Part shown: piece after piece, positions 1 to 6,771 of the stretch
Layout of the letters: every line of letters begins with the position of its first letter
Numbering within the stretch: position 1 is the stretch's first letter
Origin: CAZTLI01 sp964614375
GTDB lineage: Bacteria > Chloroflexota > Anaerolineae > Aggregatilineales > Phototrophicaceae
Length of the DNA: 19,977 nucleotides
Direction of reading: 5' to 3'
Assembly: GCA_964614375.1 (NCBI GenBank)
Contig: CAZTLI010000043.1
Span: 1 to 19,977, forward strand
Notes under the pieces: model-generated
Database searches by the model: none
What the model saw: the letters and a program-made list of their open reading frames with translations, nothing else
Told to the model about the DNA's origin: nothing
Translations under genes and position numbers: made by a program

Positions 1-886
1 TGATATTGCGATCAATGTGTCCCGACTCACGCCGCAAGAAGTTGGTGACACGCTGGCGTCGAACTATGCTGTCTCCATTTTGATGGCGAAAACTGTTATC
101 GAACGGGCGCAGGCGCGGCGAGACATAGTGATTACTATGGACGAGAATCCCACCTTCCGGCTCAATAAAATCGACATCATCCGGCGTCATTTCCAGATCA
201 ATCGCGAAGCCGCTGCTGTGGGCGATCAAAAAATTACCGGCTGAGGCGCGCGGGCGTCTATATACTGCATCAATCGCGCTGCCAATTTCGGGTTGATTGA
301 GCACTTCCCGACAGAGCATCAACAAGGGTACGCCGTGCTGCTGATAATTGACTTCCAGCCAATTGATACACAGCCCCACACCGCTGTCATTAAAACCCGC
401 TTTGCCAATTTGACCCGCTTCAACCAGCATCGTAATTGCGGGTTTGTCATCCTGTTCAACACGCAGCACCATCACATACGGCAGCATGGCGGTATACCAA
501 TCCCAATTCTGTGCCAGCCAGACGCTGCCGTTGGAGGCGGGCGGTAGTGCGGCGAGTGATGTGCATTCATGTTGTCCGGTATTAAACAACAACTCAGTGC
601 GGGTATTGAGCATCAAAATATCGTCGAGTATCAGCCCCGCGCCATCGGCTATACCCTGCATTTCATCGAGAAAATCGGGATTAAATTGTTCGATTGTAGG
701 AATAAAGGTGCGCGCTTTGGCTGCTGCCGCCTCGCGGGTTAAACGAGGTGCGTGCTCAAACAAGCGCAAATAGGTGTTGAGATTCTGGTGTATGCGGTCT
801 GCGACGGCTTCGCCATATTGCTTACCGCATTCATATGGTGTGCCACGCACTGTGATAATTGGAAACGCCACTGATGGTTCAGCCAT
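1..886 (-). CDS. C45/AAT-family N-terminal-nucleophile hydrolase (partial, runs off left edge)
   Basis: The minus-strand frame is open from an ATG at 886-884 to the window edge (295 complete codons, no stop), so the C-terminus is missing. An AGGGGG ribosome site lies 6 nt before the ATG. The N-terminal part reads ITVRGTPYECGKQYGEA, the usual opening of the acyl-CoA:6-aminopenicillanate acyltransferase / peptidase C45 family. The segment HECTSLAAL places Cys108 where this family autocleaves between propeptide and mature chain to expose the catalytic Cys; LAQNWDWY follows, also typical. Family members hydrolyse or transfer acyl groups on amide substrates such as N-acyl amino acids or penicillins; the substrate here cannot be read from sequence. 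It lies downstream of the tRNA-Glu terminator, so it probably has its own promoter. Family assignment is good, precise function unknown. Confidence 0.8.
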   Translation of the reverse strand, partial: MAEPSVAFPIITVRGTPYECGKQYGEAVADRIHQNLNTYLRLFEHAPRLTREAAAAKARTFIPTIEQFNPDFLDEMQGIADGAGLILDDILMLNTRTELLFNTGQHECTSLAALPPASNGSVWLAQNWDWYTAMLPYVMVLRVEQDDKPAITMLVEAGQIGKAGFNDSGVGLCINWLEVNYQQHGVPLLMLCREVLNQPEIGSAIDAVYRRPRASAGNFLIAHSSGFAIDLEMTPDDVDFIEPEGGILVHSNHYVSPRLRPFDNSFRHQNGDSIVRRQRVTNFLRRESGHIDRNI

Positions 887-896
887 GAGCATCCCC

Positions 897-929
897 CTAA
901 AAAATAGGAACGGGAACAATATTTTTTAG
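897..929 (-). repeat. 10-bp AT-rich inverted repeat in the leader of the C45 hydrolase gene
   Basis: CTAAAAAATA at 897-906 and TATTTTTTAG at 920-929 are perfect reverse complements around a 13-nt loop. On the minus strand the repeat ends at the purine-rich ribosome site, 11 nt before the hydrolase ATG. It could be an operator or a leader hairpin that touches the ribosome site. Its role is not known. Confidence 0.5.
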
Positions 930-963
930 AGATGTTCGGCGTCTCCGCCAGTCCTACATTGTA

Positions 964-998
964 TAAAAAAACCAACAGGGGCGCAATCTCCTGTTGGT
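964..998 (-). terminator. Rho-independent terminator of tRNA-Glu
   Basis: On the minus strand ACCAACAGG (998-990) pairs with CCTGTTGGT (979-971), a perfect 9-bp stem. It is followed by a run of seven T residues. It lies 3 nt past the tRNA 3' end, which is the expected place for a monocistronic tRNA terminator. Confidence 0.88.
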
Positions 999-1001
999 TA
1001 G

Positions 1002-1074
1002 TAGCCCCTACGGGACTCGAACCCGTGTCTCCACCTTGAAAGGGTGGCATCCTAGGCCGCTAGACGAAGGGGCC
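1002..1074 (-). tRNA. tRNA-Glu (anticodon UUC)
   Basis: The minus strand folds into a 73-nt cloverleaf. The acceptor stem is GGCCCCT with AGGGGCT (the first pair is G-U), followed by discriminator A. The D-arm is the GTCTAGCGGCCTAGGA type seen in glutamate tRNAs. The anticodon stem CCACC/GGTGG encloses loop CTTTCAA, giving anticodon TTC, which reads GAA/GAG. The T-arm is ACGGG TTCGAGT CCCGT. No CCA is encoded: the next bases are CTA, so CCA must be added enzymatically. It has its own promoter and terminator. Confidence 0.96.
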
Positions 1075-1084
1075 AACAACGGAC

Positions 1085-1113
1085 ATTCTACAGGAACTGG
1101 ATAGGAGCGTCAA
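1085..1113 (-). promoter_or_regulatory. Sigma-70-type promoter of tRNA-Glu
   Basis: On the minus strand TTGACG (1113-1108) and TAGAAT (1090-1085) are separated by exactly 17 nt. Each hexamer matches the consensus at 5 of 6 positions. The predicted start lies about 4 nt before the mature tRNA 5' end. Confidence 0.75.
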
Positions 1114-1126
1114 GTACAAATCATCG

Positions 1127-1155
1127 TTGTCCCGGGGAGAAACTTCTGATACAAT
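1127..1155 (+). promoter_or_regulatory. Probable promoter of the AlkB-like gene
   Basis: TTGTCC (1127-1132) and TACAAT (1150-1155) are separated by 17 nt. The -10 box matches the consensus at 5 of 6 positions and the -35 at 4 of 6. Transcription would start near 1162, inside the neighbouring palindrome. It diverges from the tRNA-Glu promoter. Confidence 0.55.
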
Positions 1156-1179
1156 CAGAACATAAGTTCTGAATTCAGA
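1144..1179 (+). promoter_or_regulatory. Operator-like nested inverted repeats, including a GAAC-N4-GTTC box
   Basis: Three overlapping perfect inverted repeats use the same half-site. TTCTGAT-ACA-ATCAGAA spans 1144-1160, TCAGAAC-ATAA-GTTCTGA spans 1155-1172, and TCTGAATTCAGA spans 1168-1179. The middle one contains GAACATAAGTTC (1158-1169), the GAAC-N4-GTTC form of the LexA (SOS) box of Gram-positive bacteria. The array covers the -10 region and likely transcription start of the AlkB-like gene. Repression by LexA or a similar dimeric repressor is an inference. Confidence 0.55.
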
Positions 1180-1201
1180 TAAGGTAGTTTTGGAGATTGT
1201 C

Positions 1202-1765
1202 ATGCGCCATATTCCGGGTCTGATTTATGAGCCCAATTTCCTCACTGGCGAAGAACATGATGAATTGTTACGGCAGGTCGATAGTGAACGGTGGTTGGAT
1301 GATTTCCGCCGACGTGTGCAGCATTATGGCTATCGTTATGATTACCGCAACCGTGCCATTGACCACTCTATGCAATTAGGCACGCTACCCGATTGGGCAC
1401 AGGCATTGGCAGAGCGACTCAATCGCAAAGGTTACATCGCAGTCGTGCCCGATCAAGTGATTGTGAACGAGTATTTACCGGGTCAAGGCATTGCGCCGCA
1501 CGTCGATTGTGAACCGTGCTTCAGAGACACGATATTGTCAGTGAGCCTCGGATCATCGTGTGTGATGGAATTTAGCCATATTTATTCACATGAACATATT
1601 CCTGTGCTGCTTTGTCCATGTAGTCTCGTCGTGATGCAGGGGGCTGCCCGCTATGATTGGAAGCACGGTATTCCAGCACGAAAAACGGACTTTTTTGAAG
1701 GACGCCACATCACACGCAGTCGGCGAGTCTCGCTCACGTTCCGGGCCGTCATTTTGACTGCTTAG
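1202..1765 (+). CDS. AlkB-like 2-oxoglutarate/Fe(II)-dependent dioxygenase
   Basis: AlkB-family enzymes oxidatively remove alkyl groups from nucleic acid bases using iron, oxygen and 2-oxoglutarate. The 187-residue product has NEYLPGQGIAPHVD with iron ligands His100 and Asp102. A distal WKHGIP supplies His155. RRVSLTFR supplies the Arg175-x5-Arg181 pair that binds 2-oxoglutarate, as in AlkB/ALKBH8-type proteins. A TTG at 1190 lies in frame, but GGAG at 1192-1195 sits 6 nt before the ATG at 1202, so that ATG is the chosen start. A predicted promoter and SOS-like palindrome lie just upstream, which fits a role in alkylation damage repair. The 3' end overlaps the convergent aldolase gene by 4 nt. 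Whether the substrate is DNA, RNA or protein cannot be told from sequence. Confidence 0.85.
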   Translation: MRHIPGLIYEPNFLTGEEHDELLRQVDSERWLDDFRRRVQHYGYRYDYRNRAIDHSMQLGTLPDWAQALAERLNRKGYIAVVPDQVIVNEYLPGQGIAPHVDCEPCFRDTILSVSLGSSCVMEFSHIYSHEHIPVLLCPCSLVVMQGAARYDWKHGIPARKTDFFEGRHITRSRRVSLTFRAVILTA

Positions 1766-2547
1766 TCCAAAAAGTCTGCGAGTGCTTCCCGGACGATATT
1801 GCGGACGTGTATTTCTACATCGTCGCCGTTGCCATTTTGTATCGGCACGCCACACGACGCAAGAAAGCGCTCCGCATCGCCGGGACGCGCAAGACCCAGT
1901 GTTTCACGCTGTCGCACCAGTTTTTCAACTTGATGGGGTGGAATCACGGCTTTAGGGCCGCCCAACGTTTCCACTTTATACAGGATATGGGCACTATGTT
2001 CGACGCTTTCCAACCGCAGATACGCATCCCAAACAGACGACCCCACGGTCAACGATCCATGATACGCCAGTAGAATCGCATCGTGTTCGCGTACAAGATT
2101 GCGTATTGCATCGCGATTTTCGGTGCTTGATGGCGTGGAGTAGGGCGCGGTGGGGATGATACCCAATAGAACGACCACTTCCGGGATGAGGCACTTGGCA
2201 AAATCATAACCAGCAATTGTCAGCGCGACGGCATTGGGCGGATGAGCATGAACAACACCACCAATATCATCCCGCTGGCGATAGCATTCAAGGTGCATCG
2301 ACAATTCCGATGTCGGGCGTAATGGGGCGTTTGCTTCAGTCGGTCTATCTATCCGATTGCCATCAAAATCGACGATAATCAGTTGGTCGGGCGTCATAAA
2401 CCCCTTCGCCAAACCACTGGGCGTCGCCAGCACACGGTCATCATCAAGGCGCACGCTAATATTCCCACTTGTACCGTCGATGAAACCTTTGGTGTGCATC
2501 AATTGACCGATTTTGCAAATTTCCTGCCGGAGCGCTTGTTCATCCAC
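1762..2547 (-). CDS. Class II aldolase (fuculose-phosphate aldolase type), probable microcompartment cargo
   Basis: Zinc-dependent aldolases of this family cleave sugar 1-phosphates (fuculose-, rhamnulose- or 5-deoxyribulose-1-phosphate types) to dihydroxyacetone phosphate plus an aldehyde such as lactaldehyde. The product shows GTSGNIS and TPSG (phosphate binding), a catalytic Glu81 in TSEL, and zinc ligands His100 and His102 in HAHPP and His163 in AYHG. It is about 261 residues, versus about 215 for FucA. The extra C-terminus is a Gly/Asn-rich linker and an amphipathic helix (VEIHVRNIVREALADFL), which resembles an encapsulation peptide. The start is chosen as GTG 2547 because AGGGG lies 6 nt before it; the TTG at 2553 would touch that site. 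It is the last gene of the dehydrogenase-shell-DsbA-aldolase unit. The exact substrate is uncertain. Confidence 0.88.
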   Translation of the reverse strand: MDEQALRQEICKIGQLMHTKGFIDGTSGNISVRLDDDRVLATPSGLAKGFMTPDQLIIVDFDGNRIDRPTEANAPLRPTSELSMHLECYRQRDDIGGVVHAHPPNAVALTIAGYDFAKCLIPEVVVLLGIIPTAPYSTPSSTENRDAIRNLVREHDAILLAYHGSLTVGSSVWDAYLRLESVEHSAHILYKVETLGGPKAVIPPHQVEKLVRQRETLGLARPGDAERFLASCGVPIQNGNGDDVEIHVRNIVREALADFLD

Positions 2548-2566
2548 ATCCAACCCCTATAAATCG

Positions 2567-2594
2567 CACAGGCGAGAGCATTGTCCCGCCTGTG
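2567..2594 (-). repeat. Intercistronic hairpin between the DsbA-like and aldolase genes
   Basis: CACAGGCG (2567-2574) and CGCCTGTG (2587-2594) form a perfect 8-bp stem with a 12-nt loop. No T-run follows on the minus strand, so it is not a standard terminator. It could stabilise or process the mRNA, or partly attenuate transcription before the aldolase gene. Confidence 0.5.
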
Positions 2595-2608
2595 TTGAAT
2601 CACCAAAC

Positions 2609-3415
2609 TTATTGAGCCGCCTCTATCACCGTCGCAATGACTTCAAACGGCACCGTGCCCCTGTTATACGTCACGCCATCGAGTTCTATCCACCGTTCGA
2701 CGCCATCGGCATAACGCACCATAATCGCCGGTGTACCCTGTACACCCAATGACAATCCCAGACTGGTATCCGTATCGACCTGTTCCGCCGTCTCAATACA
2801 TTCACGCAGTGCAGAATCGCTGATGTCCATTTCATCTGCAAACCGGGTAATTGATGAGTCGCCAAACCGTTCACTACTGGCGATTTCAAATAGGGTATCA
2901 TGACCTAGCCAGAATGAGCCAGGGCTGAGAATTTCAACACACTCCGCCGCCCGCGCTGCCGCAAACGAATAGGTGGGATCTACCGCCGGGAAAAAGCGAT
3001 ATTCAAATTGTGCCATCCCCGTCACGACGTAGGTTTCAATGACTTGCTGAATGACTGGCTCATAGTTCTGGCAGTGTGGGCACAGAAAATCGGCAAATTC
3101 AATCACCGTAATCGGCGCATCGGGATCGCCAAGTACGAACGCCCCATCTTCTGCCCGCGACTGCGGAATTTCGTCCGATGTGTCCCCACCTTCTGCACAG
3201 GCCGCCTGTACAGCAGCAATCCGGGCAGAAACGCTATCTAACAAGATCATTGCTGTAGATGTATCCAGGGTTGGCAGCAGCGTGCTGAGGGTTTCAAATT
3301 CTTCTGCCAGCACATCCATATCACAGCCGACTTCGCCACCATCTTGCGCCACAGCAGGGACAACCAGCAGCGCCGCAAGCACCAGACAAGCAAAAAACAA
3401 ACCAATATATCGCAT
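2609..3415 (-). CDS. Exported DsbA-like thiol:disulfide oxidoreductase (thioredoxin_4 family)
   Basis: The 268-residue product begins with a signal peptide or membrane anchor (about residues 1-23, ending AVA-Q). A helical linker of about 70 residues follows, then a DsbA/thioredoxin_4 domain. Its active site is Cys112-Pro-His-Cys115 within ADFLCPHCQNYEP. A cis-Pro loop GVQGTPAIMV appears near the C-terminus. Such proteins catalyse disulfide exchange outside the cytoplasmic membrane. GGAGGT 9 nt before the ATG supports the start. The gene follows the shell-protein stop by 4 nt, so it is almost surely cotranscribed with the microcompartment genes. A secreted protein there is unexpected, because BMC cargo is cytoplasmic. 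It may be a bystander in the operon. Family assignment is firm; partners are unknown. Confidence 0.9.
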   Translation of the reverse strand: MRYIGLFFACLVLAALLVVPAVAQDGGEVGCDMDVLAEEFETLSTLLPTLDTSTAMILLDSVSARIAAVQAACAEGGDTSDEIPQSRAEDGAFVLGDPDAPITVIEFADFLCPHCQNYEPVIQQVIETYVVTGMAQFEYRFFPAVDPTYSFAAARAAECVEILSPGSFWLGHDTLFEIASSERFGDSSITRFADEMDISDSALRECIETAEQVDTDTSLGLSLGVQGTPAIMVRYADGVERWIELDGVTYNRGTVPFEVIATVIEAAQ

Positions 3416-3419
3416 AGAT

Positions 3420-4133
3420 TTAAGACCTCCAGTTCAATTGTGAACCAAAACGAGTAGTGGTATTGAGTAGAGACGCTATATCATTGTGAAGCTGTGGAAT
3501 GACCACCGCACGCACAGTCTGCCCAGCTTTCAAGGCATGTTGTGCGAGGTCTATCGCGGCCTGCACATCCGATTCTTTACCTGTAAAAAGCACGACACCT
3601 TTGCCGCCCAGGCCATCGGCCAAACGAACTTCCATCAGCTCTATTTGCGCGCCTTTGATTCCAACATCCGCCGCCTGAATCGCTGCTGGCACAGAATAGG
3701 TCTCGTAGATACCAAGAGCGTGTGTATCAGTGCTTATGTTGCGCTTTCCAGCGAGAACATTCACCACATCAGGATGTACACCGGGCAAAAAAATGTGGTC
3801 GTTGAGGGCATCCGCAGCGGTTTCCAATCCGGCTTTTAATGCCTCGTCAACAGCAGCAACCTCACCCCCTAACAGCACAAGAAATCGCCCCGGTTGCACA
3901 GTCCCTAAATGCACAACACCCACCTGTGATCGCTTGATCATGGCGTCCGCAGACTGTATGCCTGCGGCGATACTGCTGAACTCCAGCAGTGCAAGAGCCG
4001 GGTCAATTTTCAAATTGGTTTCTTCAGGAGAATCATCTACAACAGGCGTCGGCTCTACCTGAGATTTGGCAGGGGCAGACCGACGCTTCGATGATCGCTG
4101 CTTTGTTTTCGGAGGAGACTTGGGATCAGCCAT
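3420..4133 (-). CDS. Tandem-domain BMC shell protein (BMC-T trimer) with basic N-terminal tail
   Basis: Two BMC domains sit in tandem: about residues 46-127 (ALALLEFSSIAAGIQSAD, then GRFLVLLGGEVAAVDEA) and 138-224 (LGIYETYSVPAAIQAAD, then GKGVVLFTGKESDVQAAID). Proteins of this layout form pseudohexameric trimers in the icosahedral shell and often carry a larger pore. Here the second-domain loop is LADGLGGKG. No Cys lies in the pore loops, so an iron-sulfur pore of PduT type is not indicated. The first 40 residues are Lys/Arg/Ser/Pro-rich and then acidic, an extension beyond the usual length of about 200. The gene starts 5 nt after the aldehyde dehydrogenase stop without a clear ribosome site, which suggests translational coupling. 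It is followed after 4 nt by the DsbA-like gene. Confidence 0.92.
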   Translation of the reverse strand: MADPKSPPKTKQRSSKRRSAPAKSQVEPTPVVDDSPEETNLKIDPALALLEFSSIAAGIQSADAMIKRSQVGVVHLGTVQPGRFLVLLGGEVAAVDEALKAGLETAADALNDHIFLPGVHPDVVNVLAGKRNISTDTHALGIYETYSVPAAIQAADVGIKGAQIELMEVRLADGLGGKGVVLFTGKESDVQAAIDLAQHALKAGQTVRAVVIPQLHNDIASLLNTTTRFGSQLNWRS

Positions 4134-4138
4134 TGCTG

Positions 4139-5605
4139 CTATACAATGCGAAAGCCATCAACCAACGAACAGCGGCGTAAACGGCTAAAACTGCGGCAGG
4201 TTGTCAGACCTTCACCTGTCGGGGTTGAAATCGTGAATGACGTGAAGCCTTCACCACCCCAGCCCAGCCCAGCCAGATTAGGCCCATTCTTGACAAAAAT
4301 GGAGCAGTTCATCGCCCGCGCCATGCGAGTCATATTGTCGATATTCTTGCTGTGCATGACCGCCGTATGCCCGAAGCCGTGCTCCGACTCAACCGCAAGT
4401 TCAATCGCTGCATTCACGTCACGCACCGGAACAACGGGCATAATCGGCATCATCTGTTCTGACCAGACCAGTTGATGATCGGGTTCGACAACCGCCACGA
4501 CCTGTCGCACTTCGGGGCCGACATTGATACCAATTTCTTTCAACAAGACATTGGCATTCTTGCCAATAAATGCCCGATTCATCACGCTATACGTACCCGG
4601 TCCGCGATCTTCCGCCACAATAGATTTCATCAGCCGCCGCAACTGCCACGATGTGATGAGATACCCGCCGTGCCGCGTCATCGAGTCAACGAGATCATCG
4701 ATCACCGTCTCAACAGCAATGCAGGTTTTCTCGGTTGTGCAAACGAGGTTATTATCAAAACTGCCACCGCGCACCACATCACGACCAGCCTGCCAGAGGT
4801 CAGCCGTTTCATCCACGACTGCGGGTGGATTGCCGGGGCCAGCACAGACCGCACGTTTACCACTTCGCATTGCCTGCTGCACAACCGCCGCCCCACCCGT
4901 GACGACCAGCAGACGCACCCGTTTATTGGTCATCAACGCTTGTGCCGATTCAATCGTCGGTTCGACCACACACGTTAGAAGGTTGGCAGGACCGCCCGCG
5001 CTTTGAATCGCTTGATTCATCAGTTGAATGGTGTACGCACTGCATTGGGCCGCCGATGGATGGGCGTTGAAAACGACTGCGTTGCCCGCGCTGACCATGC
5101 TGATGCTGTTATTGATGATGGTACTGGTTGGATTTGTGCTCGGTGTAATCGCGGCAATCAGGCCGTAGGGGGCCATTTCCGTGAGCATTAACCCGTGATC
5201 ACCCGTTTTCACATCGGCCTGCAAAAATTCCGGCCCTGGCGTTTTATTCGCGACCAGCAGATTTTTCTGCACTTTATCTTCAGCGCGCCCCATCCCGGTT
5301 TCTTCGGCGGCAAAGTGTGCCAATACCTGTGCATGTTCGCGCGCCATCGCCCGCATTGCCTCAATCATGTGGCCACGGCGTTCAAGCGGCATCTCGGACA
5401 ATTCATAATAGGCATTAAGCGCGACTTCTGCTGCACTATCCGGGTCTGGGAATAAGCCGTCACCGCGTCCGGGTGTGATATTTGGGAGTGGCGCTGGTGG
5501 TGAGGTCGCGCTGCGGGTTTGCGCTGATGTCCCTTGAATTTCGCGTGTAACACTTTCAATAATGTGATTAATCTGAGAATCGCTTAAAGATTGCGAATCA
5601 GCCAT
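4139..5605 (-). CDS. CoA-acylating aldehyde dehydrogenase, microcompartment type (PduP/EutE-like)
   Basis: This enzyme oxidises an aldehyde to its acyl-CoA with NAD+. The 488-residue product has the family features: ITPSTNPTSTIINNSI (nucleotide-fold region), VTGGAAVVQQAM, CAGPGNPPAVVD, and the active-site segment FDNNLVCTTEK with Cys289. Residues 5-25 (LSDSQINHIIESVTREI) form a predicted amphipathic helix joined by a Ser/Pro-rich linker, as in encapsulation peptides of this class. ATG 5605 is preferred over ATG 5620 because GGGG lies 7 nt before it. It is the first gene of the unit followed by the shell, DsbA-like and aldolase genes. Together with the aldolase it suggests conversion of lactaldehyde or a similar aldehyde inside the shell. 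Lactaldehyde is inferred from context, not shown. Confidence 0.93.
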   Translation of the reverse strand: MADSQSLSDSQINHIIESVTREIQGTSAQTRSATSPPAPLPNITPGRGDGLFPDPDSAAEVALNAYYELSEMPLERRGHMIEAMRAMAREHAQVLAHFAAEETGMGRAEDKVQKNLLVANKTPGPEFLQADVKTGDHGLMLTEMAPYGLIAAITPSTNPTSTIINNSISMVSAGNAVVFNAHPSAAQCSAYTIQLMNQAIQSAGGPANLLTCVVEPTIESAQALMTNKRVRLLVVTGGAAVVQQAMRSGKRAVCAGPGNPPAVVDETADLWQAGRDVVRGGSFDNNLVCTTEKTCIAVETVIDDLVDSMTRHGGYLITSWQLRRLMKSIVAEDRGPGTYSVMNRAFIGKNANVLLKEIGINVGPEVRQVVAVVEPDHQLVWSEQMMPIMPVVPVRDVNAAIELAVESEHGFGHTAVMHSKNIDNMTRMARAMNCSIFVKNGPNLAGLGWGGEGFTSFTISTPTGEGLTTCRSFSRLRRCSLVDGFRIV

Positions 5606-5646
5606 TTGGTTACCCCGCATCGCTTCTTTTGATGAATATGCACTCT

Positions 5647-5675
5647 ATAGTAACTGAGAGATAGCGGTTGGGCAA
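5647..5675 (-). promoter_or_regulatory. Probable promoter of the aldehyde dehydrogenase-shell-aldolase unit
   Basis: On the minus strand TTGCCC (5675-5670) and TACTAT (5652-5647) are separated by 17 nt, each matching the consensus at 4 of 6 positions. The site lies 42 nt before the dehydrogenase start. Its -35 hexamer equals that of the promoter of the second shell-gene unit. Confidence 0.4.
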
Positions 5676-5691
5676 AGTCCTATCCAACCCC

Positions 5692-6735
5692 TTAGAACAT
5701 CGTGTTCGATATTTCATAGGCGATGATCGGTTCTTTACGCCCTCTCACTTGCAATGAGCCAAGTTCCCTGGCTATAGCGAATTCTTCAACCAGCTTATAG
5801 ACCGCAGAACTAATCAAAATTTGCCCATTTTCCGAAATACCCTGCAATCGAGCCGCCACATTGATCGTATCGCCCACTGCGGTGAAGTTCATGATATTCT
5901 CTGAACCAACATTCCCCACAATGGCCTTACCCGTATGAATACCAAAATTGATCTTTATTTGATACTCCGGCTCAAATTGTTGATGAAAATGATACATTTC
6001 ATCTTGAATATGCAAGGCTGACTTGACTGCGCGTTCGACATGATCTTCCTGTTCAAGGGGTGTGTTATATAAAGCCAGCAGACCATCCCCAAGAAATTTA
6101 TCAATTGTGCCACCATAGCGTTGAATAATCTTCACCATCAACGTGTGATAGGCATTGAGAATACTCAATAATTTGTCTGGTGGTGTATGCTCAGACAGTG
6201 TGGTGAACCCCTCCAAATCCGCAAAGAGTGCGGTCACATCCTGTAAGCGCCCGCCAAGTTCGATGCTATCGGGGCTTTGCAACAGCCGATCTACTACCGA
6301 TGATGCCACATAGCGTTCAATCGTGGCCCGAATCATTTCTTTCGTCTGACGCAGGTCATCTGTCTCCGCTTTCACACGCAAACGCGCATTCACACGCGCA
6401 ATGAGTTCGCGGGGGCTGTAGGGTTTGGTCAGGTAATCATCCGCCCCAACAGATAAGCCTTCAACCCGATTTTGCACATCTGATAGCGCCGTCAACATGA
6501 TTACCGGAATACTCGATGTCTGCGTATCAGATTTCAAGGCGGCGCACACTTCAAAACCTGTCATACCTGGCATATTCACGTCCAAGATTGCCAAATCGGG
6601 CATTTCGGCACGCGCAGACTCCAGCGCCGCAGGGCCGTCCATGGCAGTGATGACGTCATGGCCTAACACACCAACGATGTCCCTAATCAGTTCGATATTA
6701 TCCGGGCTATCATCAGCCACCAGAATTTTACTCAC
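5692..6735 (-). CDS. Response regulator-class III adenylate cyclase fusion
   Basis: Residues 1-120 are a receiver domain with acidic pocket ADDS, phosphoacceptor Asp52 (ILDVNMPG), Thr82 and Lys104. A short linker leads to a class III nucleotide cyclase domain (about 165-345). It has both metal-binding aspartates, Asp173 (LFADLEGFT) and Asp217 (DKFLGDG). Lys213 and Asp289 (AVGDTIN) are the adenine-specifying pair, and Asn292/Arg296 are the transition-state residues. All catalytic positions are present, so active cAMP synthesis controlled by phosphorylation is expected. Start is GTG 6735; an AGGA lies 9 nt before it. It follows the CheY-like gene by 36 nt, and a histidine kinase precedes both, giving a plausible kinase-regulator-cyclase cascade. 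Confidence 0.92.
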   Translation of the reverse strand: MSKILVADDSPDNIELIRDIVGVLGHDVITAMDGPAALESARAEMPDLAILDVNMPGMTGFEVCAALKSDTQTSSIPVIMLTALSDVQNRVEGLSVGADDYLTKPYSPRELIARVNARLRVKAETDDLRQTKEMIRATIERYVASSVVDRLLQSPDSIELGGRLQDVTALFADLEGFTTLSEHTPPDKLLSILNAYHTLMVKIIQRYGGTIDKFLGDGLLALYNTPLEQEDHVERAVKSALHIQDEMYHFHQQFEPEYQIKINFGIHTGKAIVGNVGSENIMNFTAVGDTINVAARLQGISENGQILISSAVYKLVEEFAIARELGSLQVRGRKEPIIAYEISNTMF

Positions 6736-6771
6736 CGTTCCAGTTCCTACCTTTGGATTATATGCAAAATC

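Noticed and set aside
17..773. Plus-strand open frames in the first 0.8 kb
   Set aside because: They are shadows of the minus-strand C45 hydrolase, whose frame shows recognisable family motifs and runs to the window edge.
739..1050. Minus-strand open frame of 103 codons
   Set aside because: It runs through the tRNA-Glu and its terminator and resembles no protein family; it is a chance frame.
4472..5006. Two plus-strand frames of 160-168 codons
   Set aside because: They are antisense to the aldehyde dehydrogenase, whose motifs are unambiguous.
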